Source: Vampirovibrio sp041737375
Lineage (GTDB): Bacteria; Cyanobacteriota; Vampirovibrionia; Vampirovibrionales; Vampirovibrionaceae
Reading direction: 5' to 3'
Assembly: GCF_041737375.1 (NCBI RefSeq)
Contig: NZ_JBGSRV010000002.1
Coordinates: 1 to 64,000, forward strand
DNA: 64,000 bases
This document shows, one piece after another, positions 1-7,681 of the stretch. Each line of letters begins with the position of its first letter. Within the stretch, counting starts at the first letter, position 1. The position numbers and the translations under genes are program-made. The notes below the pieces were generated by a model that was given only the letters and a program-made list of their open reading frames with translations, did not search any database and had not been told where the DNA came from.

Positions 1-4
1 TTAT

Positions 5-211
5 ATGTTTCCCGCACATCAGCCCTTAACAGCTTTATGTATTGGTATTGGGGTTATTACAGCCACTGTAGGTCTTCAATGTCTTTACTTTGGCGAGTTT
101 TACCCCAAGAAAATTGACCATGCAAGCCAGACCATTCTAGTTGCAGTTTTGGCAATTGCAATATCTCGTATTTTTGACCATTTCAAAAAAGCCAGAAACA
201 GGACAGAATAA
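5..211 (+). CDS. Small two-helix membrane protein, unknown function
   Basis: The reading frame gives 68 residues from an ATG four bases from the window edge, so the true start may lie outside. Two hydrophobic stretches (about residues 8-28 and 42-53) flank a short polar segment, and the C-terminus is basic (KKARNR), which suggests a small inner-membrane protein with a cytoplasmic tail. It lies 55 bp before an XRE regulator on the same strand, within the presumed mobile element. I recognise no family. It could be an accessory membrane protein of the element or a truncated remnant. Confidence 0.4.
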   Translation: MFPAHQPLTALCIGIGVITATVGLQCLYFGEFYPKKIDHASQTILVAVLAIAISRIFDHFKKARNRTE

Positions 212-212
212 C

Positions 213-247
213 CGTCTAAAAATCCTAGACGTATCAAAAACAGATAC
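213..247. promoter_or_regulatory. Two abutting inverted repeats, candidate XRE operators
   Basis: Arms CGTCTA/TAGACG (213-218 and 226-231, 7-nt spacer) are followed at once by GTATC/GATAC (231-235 and 243-247, 7-nt spacer). The two dyads have the same spacer length and share base 231. They end 19 bp before the XRE regulator start at 267, the usual position for autoregulatory operators. Binding by that regulator is inference. Confidence 0.4.
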
Positions 248-266
248 CTGATCATAAGATCGCCCA

Positions 267-536
267 ATGAGCGAATTGGGCAAGCTGATTCAACGGCAAC
301 GAAACAACGTGGGCATATCGCAGGAAGCACTGGCCAAGCTCGTAGACTACGGGAGGCAAAACATTTCCAGCATTGAATCTGGGAACCTAAGCCCTTCGGA
401 TGACGTATTAGCCCGGATTGCAAGCGAGCTGGAAATCCCCTTTGAGAGGCTTCAGGCTTTGAAAATCATCGATAAAACCCCGCCAGAAATTCAATCCTGG
501 TTATTTGAGGAACTCAAGGCGAGACTGGGATCTTGA
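267..536 (+). CDS. XRE-family HTH transcriptional regulator
   Basis: This 89-residue protein is almost entirely one Cro/C1-type helix-turn-helix domain (about residues 5-62). The recognition region reads SQEALAKLVDYGRQNISSIE and is followed by the typical SPSDDVLARIASELEIPFE helix pair. It is the size of small phage or plasmid repressors with no ligand domain. It stands alone on the plus strand between a small membrane protein and the recombinase, with two inverted repeats just upstream, so autoregulation and control of the element are likely. The DNA-binding class is secure. The regulated targets are not visible. Confidence 0.85.
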   Translation: MSELGKLIQRQRNNVGISQEALAKLVDYGRQNISSIESGNLSPSDDVLARIASELEIPFERLQALKIIDKTPPEIQSWLFEELKARLGS

Positions 537-863
537 TTTTTCAACTCTGCAAATGTTTTCAATACTCTCCTTCTGAAATTTTCATCTTTCCTGCACATTT
601 CTAAAAACAAGCCGTCAGAAATCAGCCCCTCTTCTATGCTCAAAGGCCCCCCTAGTTGTATATATCACTGTCCACTTGAATTCGTTCATGTAACTTCAAA
701 CCACCCGCATGGGCAATAGACAAAATTCACCTGAGGATGATTTTCTATCCCGTTGATCTGCACCGGAGAGAGTGAACACGGGATTTTCTTCACTTTGTAA
801 AAATTTCAAAGTGGTTTTATGCATGGGTTTTCCATACTTGAGGTATGATGCCCCTTGTCTTAG
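537..863. other. Non-coding gap before recombinase leader
   Basis: No credible gene lies between the XRE regulator and the recombinase leader. An open frame continues upstream from the recombinase to 772, but it crosses the structured leader and a terminator-like hairpin and lacks family similarity before 991. A -10-like TATGAT occurs at 844-849 without a good -35, and would place a transcript start near 856, just ahead of the three-way-junction element. Confidence 0.4.
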
Positions 864-919
864 TTCTGTAGCGCAAATGGGGATTTGTTGCTGGCTCTCA
901 AGCCAGATTCGCTACGGAA
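864..919 (+). ncRNA. Candidate three-way-junction RNA in recombinase leader
   Basis: The sequence folds by eye into three perfect or near-perfect helices. P1 is a 10-bp closing stem (864-873 with 910-919, one G-U pair). P2 is CAAAU/AUUUG (874-878 with 883-887) closed by a GGGG loop. P3 is CUGGCU/AGCCAG (891-896 with 901-906) closed by a CUCA loop. The junction linkers are UUG and AUU. It sits about 70 bp before the recombinase start on the same strand, so it may be a leader element or a separate small RNA. I recognise no known RNA family. The pairing is seen; the function is inference. Confidence 0.45.
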
Positions 920-920
920 G

Positions 921-950
921 AAAACAAAAAAGCCCGGCTTTCACCGGGCT
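921..950 (-). terminator. Intrinsic terminator reading leftward
   Basis: A 7-bp GC-rich stem AGCCCGG/CCGGGCT (931-937 and 944-950) with a 6-nt loop is followed on the minus strand by a T-rich tract (930 down to 921). It is a canonical rho-independent terminator for minus-strand transcription. No minus-strand gene ends here. The nearest minus-strand promoter to the right is that of tRNA-Glu at 2536-2564. On the plus strand the same hairpin lies in the recombinase leader but has no T tract after it. Confidence 0.6.
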
Positions 951-990
951 GATACGAGTTATTAAAAAAAAACAGAAAAGGACTGCCGCC

Positions 991-2496
991 ATGGCCGAGT
1001 GCTTTATTTACGCACGGGTATCCACAAAGGATCAGGAGCGTGAGGGCTTCAGCATACCGTCTCAATTGGAATTATTGAAAGCATATGCCCAGCGTCAGGG
1101 CTTAACGATTGCCGCCGCATATGTGGAAAGCGTTACAGCTGGCAAGGCGGGGCGGAAGCAGTTTAACGCCATGGCCGCCGCCTTGAAAGGCAAGAAAGCA
1201 CCCAAAATCGTGCTTGTGGAGAAAACCGACCGCCTGACCCGGAATTTTAAGGACTATGTGCTTATTGAGCAGCTAACACTGGAACATGACGCCGAGTTCC
1301 ACCTGGTGAAGGAAAACGAGATTATCAGCAAGGCTGGAACGGGTCACACCAAACTGGTGCAAGGGCTGAAGGTTTTACTGGCAAAGAATTATATCGACAA
1401 TTTGCGGGAGGAAACGAAAAAAGGCATCCTGCAAAAAATAAAACAGGGCGGCTGGGCATGGCAGGCCCCCTATGGGTATCGGATGGTTAAAGGTGAGCTA
1501 GTAATTGACCCGGATAAGGCCCCGCTAGTTCAGAGGGCGTTTGAGCTTTACGCCGATGGCTGTCACTCTCTGGAAAGCCTCCGGGATGCCTTACACGATG
1601 CCGGGCTGTTTTATCGTGCCACCATGCCCAAGGTGCCAAAAACCCAGATATACAACATCCTGACCAATCCAGTTTATGCGGGTGAAGTCCATTATCAGGG
1701 CATCGGTTACAAGGGGAGTCATGAAAAACTGGTGGATGGCAGAACCTGGGCGAACGTCCAGCGGCATTTGTCGAAAGGAACCCGGCATAAGGGCCGGAAA
1801 TATGATTTTCTCTTCCAGCATGCCCTCTCATGCGGCGAGTGTGGATCTCCCATGTGTGGCGAGGAGAAGCGGGGCGGGCGCTATATCTATTACCGCTGCT
1901 GGAAGGCGGCCAATCGCCAATGTGATACCGGCTATATCAATGAGCGCTCCATCACGGCGCAGCTCGATGCTATTTTTGAAAAACTCGTTTTCCCGCTGGA
2001 TTATAAGGTCGAGATGAAAAAATCCTACTACGAGCTGAAACACGCTAAGCAAAATACTGAGAACGATGAAAGCGAGCGTATCACCAAGGAGCGGAACCGA
2101 ATCAATAACCGAATAGCCAAGGTTTACGAAGATCGGATTGACGAGAAAATCAGTGAGGAGCTTTGGAAATCGACCGCTGCCAAGCTGGAAAGCCAATTAC
2201 AGGCATTGGACGAGGCTCAGGCCAGAATCACTAAAGCACAGATCCCATACTATGAATTATTTGATCAGTTCTTAGAACTCCCCGGAATGCTCTCAGAGAC
2301 TTGGAAAGAGGGGAATCAGCAAGAAAAGGGGGATCTGATAAAATCGATCACTTCGAACATTTCCCTAAAAGCCGAAAAAGTAACCGTGGAGCTGGTTGAG
2401 CCCTTCGATTACTTTTACAAGGAAATGGTTTTAAATGGTAAGTACCCCCAGGGGAATTCGAATCCCCGTCGCCTCCGTGAAAGGGAGGTGTCCTAG
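991..2496 (+). CDS. Large serine recombinase (integrase)
   Basis: The 501-residue product has the three-part layout of large serine integrases. An N-terminal resolvase domain contains YARVSTKDQ with catalytic Ser11 and the DRLTRN arginine motif. A recombinase domain follows with the WAWQAPYGYR signature, then a zinc ribbon with C281 and C284 and later cysteines near 302 and 310. A charged coiled coil occupies about 340-425. Start 991 is chosen because the family begins within a few residues of YARVS and the upstream open frame (to 772) runs through RNA structure. The last 17 codons (2443-2493) are the antisense of tRNA-Glu, so the C-terminus depends on the integration site. The gene presumably catalyses integration and excision of the element to its left. 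Confidence 0.9.
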   Translation: MAECFIYARVSTKDQEREGFSIPSQLELLKAYAQRQGLTIAAAYVESVTAGKAGRKQFNAMAAALKGKKAPKIVLVEKTDRLTRNFKDYVLIEQLTLEHDAEFHLVKENEIISKAGTGHTKLVQGLKVLLAKNYIDNLREETKKGILQKIKQGGWAWQAPYGYRMVKGELVIDPDKAPLVQRAFELYADGCHSLESLRDALHDAGLFYRATMPKVPKTQIYNILTNPVYAGEVHYQGIGYKGSHEKLVDGRTWANVQRHLSKGTRHKGRKYDFLFQHALSCGECGSPMCGEEKRGGRYIYYRCWKAANRQCDTGYINERSITAQLDAIFEKLVFPLDYKVEMKKSYYELKHAKQNTENDESERITKERNRINNRIAKVYEDRIDEKISEELWKSTAAKLESQLQALDEAQARITKAQIPYYELFDQFLELPGMLSETWKEGNQQEKGDLIKSITSNISLKAEKVTVELVEPFDYFYKEMVLNGKYPQGNSNPRRLREREVS

Positions 2497-2515
2497 GCCT
2501 CTAGACGATGGGGGC
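2443..2515 (-). tRNA. tRNA-Glu (UUC)
   Basis: The minus strand gives a complete 73-nt cloverleaf: acceptor GCCCCCA/TGGGGGT with a G1-U72 pair and A73, D-arm GTCT...AGGAC, anticodon arm CCTCC-CTTTCAC-GGAGG with anticodon TTC, and T-arm GGGGA-TTCGAAT-TCCCC. CCA is not encoded. The T-stem has A53-U61, a pair I recall as typical of chloroplast and cyanobacterial tRNA-Glu, where the charged tRNA also feeds tetrapyrrole synthesis via glutamyl-tRNA reductase. The 3' half overlaps the recombinase stop region by 54 bases. No terminator follows immediately on the minus strand. Confidence 0.95.
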
Positions 2516-2535
2516 GTGTAGAAGCGAATAGATAT

Positions 2536-2564
2536 AAGATACTGAAACTAAACGCCTGAGTCAA
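2536..2564 (-). promoter_or_regulatory. Sigma-70-type promoter of tRNA-Glu
   Basis: On the minus strand TTGACT (2564-2559) and TATCTT (2541-2536) are separated by exactly 17 bp. The expected start is about 13-15 nt before the mature tRNA 5' end at 2515. This is the best promoter-like sequence in the first 3 kb. Confidence 0.7.
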
Positions 2565-2632
2565 GTGATTTACACTTCATTTCTTTTGGGAAAGCAGGAC
2601 TTTTTTAAAGTGTCATAACCTTCCTGAGCATT

Positions 2633-2665
2633 AAAAGCTTTGAATCCCTCTTCAACTCAGCTTTT
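2633..2665 (-). terminator. Possible terminator after the GH35 operon
   Basis: Arms AAAAGCT/AGCTTTT (2633-2639 and 2659-2665) with an inner TTGAA/TTCAA pairing form a hairpin about 125 bp beyond the end of the small gene at 2789. The T-rich right arm on the minus strand would serve as a weak release site. Confidence 0.35.
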
Positions 2666-2788
2666 GGTAAGCTCCAGCGCTCTGGAACTTTGACTGGAAA
2701 GAGTTTAAGCGTATCCGTGCCCGAAAAACAAGCAGCCAAAGCCAATCAGCCATTCCCTAAAAAACCATGCCCACCCCTGCGGAAAAAT

Positions 2789-3157
2789 TTAACCCCGCAA
2801 GCTGTCCTGCACCGATAAGCTGACCTTACCCGCCTCACGGCTAACCAGATCCAGCTTTATGTCATAAGAACCCTCTGGCAGGCTGGTATCCTCAATAACG
2901 CAGGTGATCACCTGATTCAGGAAAAAAGTGGCCGGGTTTTCCTCACTAATACTGGTACCCGCCATGGACACTCCGTTTACCACCAGAAAAATTTGCGCTG
3001 GAGGATAAACCTTTTCATTCAAAGAAATGCTTTGAACCAGGGAAATTTGTCCGGGCCCTAGGTTGTTCACGATGTCAAAGCCAATTCCCTCGGGCAGTTT
3101 GCGTAAACTACCCGCTTTATACATCCGTTTTAGAATAAAATTTGGAATAACAGTCAT
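2789..3157 (-). CDS. Small conserved hypothetical protein, beta-rich
   Basis: The 122-residue product has alternating hydrophobic residues and no signal peptide, membrane segment or catalytic motif that I can see. The opening (VIPNFILKRMYKAGSLR) resembles small conserved proteins sometimes mislabelled as hydroxymethylglutaryl-CoA reductase. I am unsure of this and infer no enzymatic function. It begins 16 bp after the stop of the GH35 gene on the same strand, so the two are probably cotranscribed. A role as an accessory protein of sugar metabolism would rest only on this neighbour. Confidence 0.6.
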   Translation of the reverse strand: MTVIPNFILKRMYKAGSLRKLPEGIGFDIVNNLGPGQISLVQSISLNEKVYPPAQIFLVVNGVSMAGTSISEENPATFFLNQVITCVIEDTSLPEGSYDIKLDLVSREAGKVSLSVQDSLRG

Positions 3158-3173
3158 AACACTAGTGTAGTGG

Positions 3174-5738
3174 TCATTTCTGCTTCTGTAAAGTACGGTG
3201 GAATATCGCGTAAGGGTGCAGGGCTACTTGCTGCGGCTGAAGCAACAGGCGAGCCCGGTCGATATACGGGCTAAAATTGACCACGATTAGCTCCAGCACG
3301 TTTTTTTGGGAACTGCCTTGCTTTAAAACCCCCATGGGCAAATAGAAAATCTCCTGCCGACGACAATCTCGCCAGTAACGGCCAATCAGCAAGCCGTTAA
3401 GATAAATATCGATCCGCTCAAAATCAACATCCTGAAGCTTAAGCCCCCATGGAATTTCTAATAACGGATGATCTGGCAGCGTAAACTCGGTTCTCATTAA
3501 CACGATAGGCGCGCTTTGAAACGTATCGAGCCCAGAAAGATTGAAGGCACTGGCGTCAGCGCGTCGGCTAAAGCTGTCCGGGGCAATCAGAACCTGCGCG
3601 TTTTGAGCCTCCCCATCTACCCAAAGGCCCAGCAACCCCTGGGGGGTTTGGGCGTCATCATGGAAACCCTTGGGATGCCCCAGTCCGCTGACGAAAATCA
3701 AAAGTTCGTTAGGACCCTCCTGATGCCACAGCGCTTCCGGGATGGCAATTTCAACGGGCTGCGCGTGTGCCATGCCGTAAATCAGCACCAGTTGCCGATC
3801 TTCCCCGATCAGTTGGCCGTTTAGAAAAACGCCCCAGATATGCCGGGCATCTACCGTAATGTGTTGGGGGCGGGCCGAAGGCAAGTTCAAGCAGTACCAG
3901 GCCGAGCCTTCGTAAATTGCGTTGCTGTCTAAATCCAGCCCCTCAACGCTGACGGGTTTAAAGTCTTTTTTGAGCAGGGATAACCGGGTAAGCTCGGGAG
4001 CCTCATTCAAAATATCCCACTGCTTGAGTATGGGGATATCAATCCCGGCGTCGTTGTTAGCCCTATGGCTCTGAATGGTTTCGCCATCGGAACTAATGGT
4101 GAACCAGTTCAAATTCGGGCTGGTTAAACTATATCCACCATCCGGCAATCTGGTTTCCGGCCCACAAACCATGCTCCCATCTGGCTCCAGCCAAAAGGTA
4201 TCCACCAGCTGTCGGCTTAAGAAAATAATGGTCAAATCGCCCACCTTGAATTGTCGCAATTCCTGTTGCGGCAATTCCGGGCAGTAAAGGGTTAAACGAT
4301 CGGCTTCCTGATGCAGGATTTCAACCCCCTTGGGCGGCGCTTCGCTTTTTAAAGGGGTGGGGTGACCATTTTGAGCCAACGTCAAAGTCGCTGGCTGATC
4401 GGCCTTTAGCAACAGCGTGGTGCTGTTTTGATACAACGGCTCTACATTGCTGAAGACCAATCGATAACCTGAAGCCAACGGGATCTGGCAAGGCAAAATC
4501 TGGATTTCAAAAGGGCGAATCGTCACCGAATCATGATCGCCAATGGTTAAGGTGTGGGGTTCATAGGTCAGGTTGCGTAAAAACAGCCAGCGGGCATCAG
4601 GATCTTGCTGAAGGGAACGACAAGCGTAAAAGCATTCCGAGTGAGAAAGCGGTAGGGGAGCGTGTTCCTCACGCTCGGTGGTGGTCAGGTCAAAGCTTTG
4701 TAAGAAATAGTTCAGCGCCTTGCTTTCAAACAGTCGCTCGGTATTCAGGCCCGCTTCCGAAATGGGAGCGCCAAAATCATAAGAGGTATAGGTTTCTATG
4801 CTGCCGGTATAGTCCCAATTGGTTCCCCCAATAGCCTTATAATGGTTAAATAGGGTCAGTCCCTGTCCCAAAAGGCTTTTGGTGGAAATCGCAATATGTT
4901 CCCGCCCCAATGTTTCCGTAATTTTTTCATACTTATACCCCTTCCAGGTGCCAAACCATCCGGCTTGCAGTTCTGCGGCCATTAACGGGCGGTTTTGGCA
5001 GAAAGGGCGTAAACTGTTCTCTACATTGTCCAGCACCTGAAAAACTTCCGGCATCTCCCGCCAGTCGGTTTCAAACTGCGTGACCGAGTAATTATCAAAC
5101 GAGTAAATATCCACAATGTCTTCATACAAACCCGCCACATACAGATCGTTGTGAAACAGGGGTACTGTAACCCCCATTTCCCGGCTCATCTCATAAAGAC
5201 AGCGCATGTAATCGGGTTCCACTTCCAGGGTGGCGTACTCGTTTTCAATCTGCATCATAATCACATTGGGCGATGCTTTGATAAACGGGGTGATTTGAGC
5301 CCACCATTCCCGCACATAGCCCATGTACTCATCCGACCACTCAAAAGCGCCTTCCCGTCGGTTGCGAAGAGGCAGGTGCCTTTTGGCCAGCAGCCAGCCC
5401 GGAAAACCACCACCCGAATACTCGGCGTTAATATAAGGACCGGGTCGGGCAATCACATACAAGCCCAGTTCCTGCGTAATTTCCAGCAGGCGTTGAATAT
5501 CCCGGATGCCTGTAAAATCGTAAACGCCGGGAGCTGGGCTATGGTAGTTCCAGCAAAAATAGAGATCCACCGCATTGTAGCCAGCGGCTTTCAGCTTAAA
5601 CAGGCGATCCTGCCAAAGTTCCTGACTGGGCAGCCGGAAATAATGCATGGCCCCGCTGCGGATAAATTCCCGCTTGCCGTCAATAATCAGGGAGTACCTG
5701 TCGTAGGTAATGTCCAGCATGCCGATTTCCGCCTCCAA
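3174..5738 (-). CDS. Glycoside hydrolase family 35 (beta-galactosidase-like)
   Basis: The 854-residue protein opens with the GH35 barrel (about residues 8-340), including SGAMHYFRLP, KAAGYNAVDLYFCWNYH and ARPGPYINAEYSGGGFPGW. The probable acid/base is Glu167 in IENEY and the probable nucleophile Glu256 in MAAELQAGWFGTW. The remaining 500 residues look like beta-sandwich domains, as in other long GH35 enzymes. No signal peptide is evident, so a cytoplasmic location or non-classical export is possible. Met7 is an alternative start at 5720. It probably removes terminal beta-galactose from oligosaccharides or galactan. Substrate is not determinable here. It heads a two-gene unit with the small gene at 2789. 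Confidence 0.88.
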   Translation of the reverse strand: MEAEIGMLDITYDRYSLIIDGKREFIRSGAMHYFRLPSQELWQDRLFKLKAAGYNAVDLYFCWNYHSPAPGVYDFTGIRDIQRLLEITQELGLYVIARPGPYINAEYSGGGFPGWLLAKRHLPLRNRREGAFEWSDEYMGYVREWWAQITPFIKASPNVIMMQIENEYATLEVEPDYMRCLYEMSREMGVTVPLFHNDLYVAGLYEDIVDIYSFDNYSVTQFETDWREMPEVFQVLDNVENSLRPFCQNRPLMAAELQAGWFGTWKGYKYEKITETLGREHIAISTKSLLGQGLTLFNHYKAIGGTNWDYTGSIETYTSYDFGAPISEAGLNTERLFESKALNYFLQSFDLTTTEREEHAPLPLSHSECFYACRSLQQDPDARWLFLRNLTYEPHTLTIGDHDSVTIRPFEIQILPCQIPLASGYRLVFSNVEPLYQNSTTLLLKADQPATLTLAQNGHPTPLKSEAPPKGVEILHQEADRLTLYCPELPQQELRQFKVGDLTIIFLSRQLVDTFWLEPDGSMVCGPETRLPDGGYSLTSPNLNWFTISSDGETIQSHRANNDAGIDIPILKQWDILNEAPELTRLSLLKKDFKPVSVEGLDLDSNAIYEGSAWYCLNLPSARPQHITVDARHIWGVFLNGQLIGEDRQLVLIYGMAHAQPVEIAIPEALWHQEGPNELLIFVSGLGHPKGFHDDAQTPQGLLGLWVDGEAQNAQVLIAPDSFSRRADASAFNLSGLDTFQSAPIVLMRTEFTLPDHPLLEIPWGLKLQDVDFERIDIYLNGLLIGRYWRDCRRQEIFYLPMGVLKQGSSQKNVLELIVVNFSPYIDRARLLLQPQQVALHPYAIFHRTLQKQK

Positions 5739-5962
5739 TGCTTACCGGTTGCCCCGCCCGGTAACCCTACCTCATCGATGAAATGACCATTTAGCGGGCT
5801 TTGATCTAAAAAAGCTTCGCTATCATAGGGTTTTGATCCAGATGCCAGGTGGGGTCACTGGCCGGAATTCTCAACCACGTCTCTCCATCATACGGGATGT
5901 TATGATACAAGCACAGACCCCAATTGGCTGACGTTTGTAGAACCGTTTTTTTCCAGGTGAGG

Positions 5963-7606
5963 ATGCCCGTGTTTCCATTGCCCAAAGCAGTCCCCGTTTT
6001 AGTTGTTTCCCGGTGTTGCGCGGCCCTGTTAACCCTTGCCCTGCTGGCAAGCACAGGGTGCAAAAAGCCCGACTCTCTCAGCAACGCTGAAAGCGCACGG
6101 CACACGTTTCGCATGAATCTGGGCACCGAGCCTCCCGATCTAGATCCGGCCAAAACCGATGACTTAACCTCGTTTAGCGTACTGTTGCCCCTGTTCAAGG
6201 GGTTGACCCAGTTTGACGCCGAGATGCATCCTAGTCCGGCCATTGCCGAATCGTGGGAAAGAAGCGGGGATGGCTTGCGCTATGTGTTTCATTTGCGAAA
6301 AAATGCTCGCTGGAGCGATGGCAAGCCAGTGACTGCCGATGATTTTCTGTTTGCGTGGCAGCGGGCTTTAAGTCCGGCCACCGGGGCACCCTACGTCTTT
6401 TTTCTGTATGAGCTGAAAAATGGCAAGGCGTTCTACGAGGGCAGACTCAAGGATTTCTCCCAGGTGGGGGTTCATGCCGTGGATGCCCATACCTTAAGCG
6501 TGGAGCTGGAGCGCCCCACCCCGTTCTTTCTGGATTTGGCCGCCTCTCCGGTGATGCTGCCTTTACGCCGGGATGTGGTGACAAACTACGGCGATAAATT
6601 TACGGAAGCCAGTCACATGCTCAGTAACGGGGCTTACCAAATGGCCCAGTGGACGCATGAAGAAAAAATTGTACTGACCCCCAACCCTTATTTCTACGAG
6701 TCCGCCCCCGCCAAGCGGCCGCAGGTTAAAGCCATTGAAATGTACATGATTAACGATGCCAACACCAGCGTGGTGATGTATGAGAATGGCGGGCTTGATT
6801 TCATTGAAACCACCACCAGCATTCCATCGTTTGATGTGCGTCGCTTGCGGAAAAGTCCAGATTGCCGCACCAGCGTTTTGCACCGAATTAGCTACTTTGG
6901 CTTTAACGTAGAAAAACCGCCATTTAATAACCCCAAAGTGCGTCAAGCGTTTGCTTACGCGCTAGATCGCAGTTATTACCCCCGGCTGATGCAAAGCGGC
7001 CAAAAACCCATGACGTCATGGGTTACCCCCGGTCTGGTGGGCTACAACCCACAGCGAGGCATTGCCTATGATCCCCAAAAAGCCAAAAAACTGCTGGCCG
7101 AAGCAGGGTACCCGGAAGGTAAAGGCTTTCCTACCGTGCATTTGAGTTTCCAAACCCAGTACGATATTCAAAAAGAAGCTGAAATTGCCCAGTACTTGTG
7201 GAAGAAAAATTTAAACGTGGATGTACGGCTGGACAATATGGAATGGAAAGTATTGCTAAGCAAGCTGGATGAGGATCCCCCCCAAATTTTTCGCCTGGGC
7301 TGGTTTGTGGATTACCCGGATGCGGATAGCTTTATGAATGTTTTTCTCTCCGGCAGTGGCAATAACCATACCCAATGGAAAAACCAGCGTTATGATCAAT
7401 GGGTGCAAAAAGCGGTAATTACCTTGAACCCTGTCCAGCGCCAAAAGTTATACAATCAGGCCCAACAATTATTACTGGAAACCGAAACGGCCATTATTCC
7501 AGTTTATGCCTCAGAAAAAACCTATCTGGTAAAACCCCGCATTCAGGGCTTAAGCATTAACGCCCTGAATTTACCCAATTTTGATGAATTACGAGTGCTT
7601 GATTAA
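5963..7606 (+). CDS. Peptide/nickel-type ABC transporter substrate-binding protein
   Basis: The 547-residue protein is a family 5 extracellular solute-binding protein (OppA/DppA type). It has an N-terminal hydrophobic segment ending LLASTGCKK, a poor but possible lipobox with Cys as lipid site. Family hallmarks follow: EPPDLDPAKTDD, LTQFDAEMHPSPAIAESWE, ARWSDGKPVTADDFLFAWQR and the ALDRSYYPRLM region. Start 5963 is chosen over 5924 because AGGTGAGG lies just upstream. No permease or ATPase genes are adjacent, so this is an orphan binding protein in this window. It presumably captures oligopeptides at the cell surface. A strong terminator follows its stop codon. Confidence 0.88.
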   Translation: MPVFPLPKAVPVLVVSRCCAALLTLALLASTGCKKPDSLSNAESARHTFRMNLGTEPPDLDPAKTDDLTSFSVLLPLFKGLTQFDAEMHPSPAIAESWERSGDGLRYVFHLRKNARWSDGKPVTADDFLFAWQRALSPATGAPYVFFLYELKNGKAFYEGRLKDFSQVGVHAVDAHTLSVELERPTPFFLDLAASPVMLPLRRDVVTNYGDKFTEASHMLSNGAYQMAQWTHEEKIVLTPNPYFYESAPAKRPQVKAIEMYMINDANTSVVMYENGGLDFIETTTSIPSFDVRRLRKSPDCRTSVLHRISYFGFNVEKPPFNNPKVRQAFAYALDRSYYPRLMQSGQKPMTSWVTPGLVGYNPQRGIAYDPQKAKKLLAEAGYPEGKGFPTVHLSFQTQYDIQKEAEIAQYLWKKNLNVDVRLDNMEWKVLLSKLDEDPPQIFRLGWFVDYPDADSFMNVFLSGSGNNHTQWKNQRYDQWVQKAVITLNPVQRQKLYNQAQQLLLETETAIIPVYASEKTYLVKPRIQGLSINALNLPNFDELRVLD

Positions 7607-7624
7607 TTCACTAACGCCATAATA

Positions 7625-7658
7625 AAAAGCTGGCCAGACATTAATCCGGCCAGCTTTT
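7625..7658. terminator. Bidirectional intrinsic terminator
   Basis: An 11-bp perfect stem AAAAGCTGGCC/GGCCAGCTTTT (7625-7635 and 7648-7658) with a 12-nt loop lies 18 bp after the binding-protein stop. It can also end the convergent minus-strand gene at 7682. Confidence 0.85.
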
Positions 7659-7681
7659 ATTGAGTGTATTAATTGGATAGG

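Larger units (their letters stand above)
1..2515. mobile_element. Integrated element, right end at tRNA-Glu
   Basis: The stretch left of tRNA-Glu holds a small membrane protein, an XRE regulator and a large serine recombinase running directly into the antisense of the tRNA gene. A recombinase abutting and overlapping the 3' half of a tRNA is the usual signature of an element integrated at that tRNA. The element must extend left beyond the window, so its far end and partner attachment site cannot be seen. No second tRNA-Glu fragment was found between 1 and 990. The boundary is inference from gene arrangement, not from a seen pair of repeats. Confidence 0.5.

Noticed and set aside
100..423. Minus-strand frame of 107 residues opposite the first two genes
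   Set aside because: It overlaps an XRE helix-turn-helix in a different frame, and its composition shows no domain.
772..990. Open frame extending the recombinase by 73 residues
   Set aside because: It crosses the three-way-junction element and the minus-strand terminator, has no family similarity, and the serine-recombinase signature begins a few residues after 991.
5151..5786. Plus-strand frame of 211 residues opposite the GH35 gene
   Set aside because: It is the complement of a well-supported catalytic domain.
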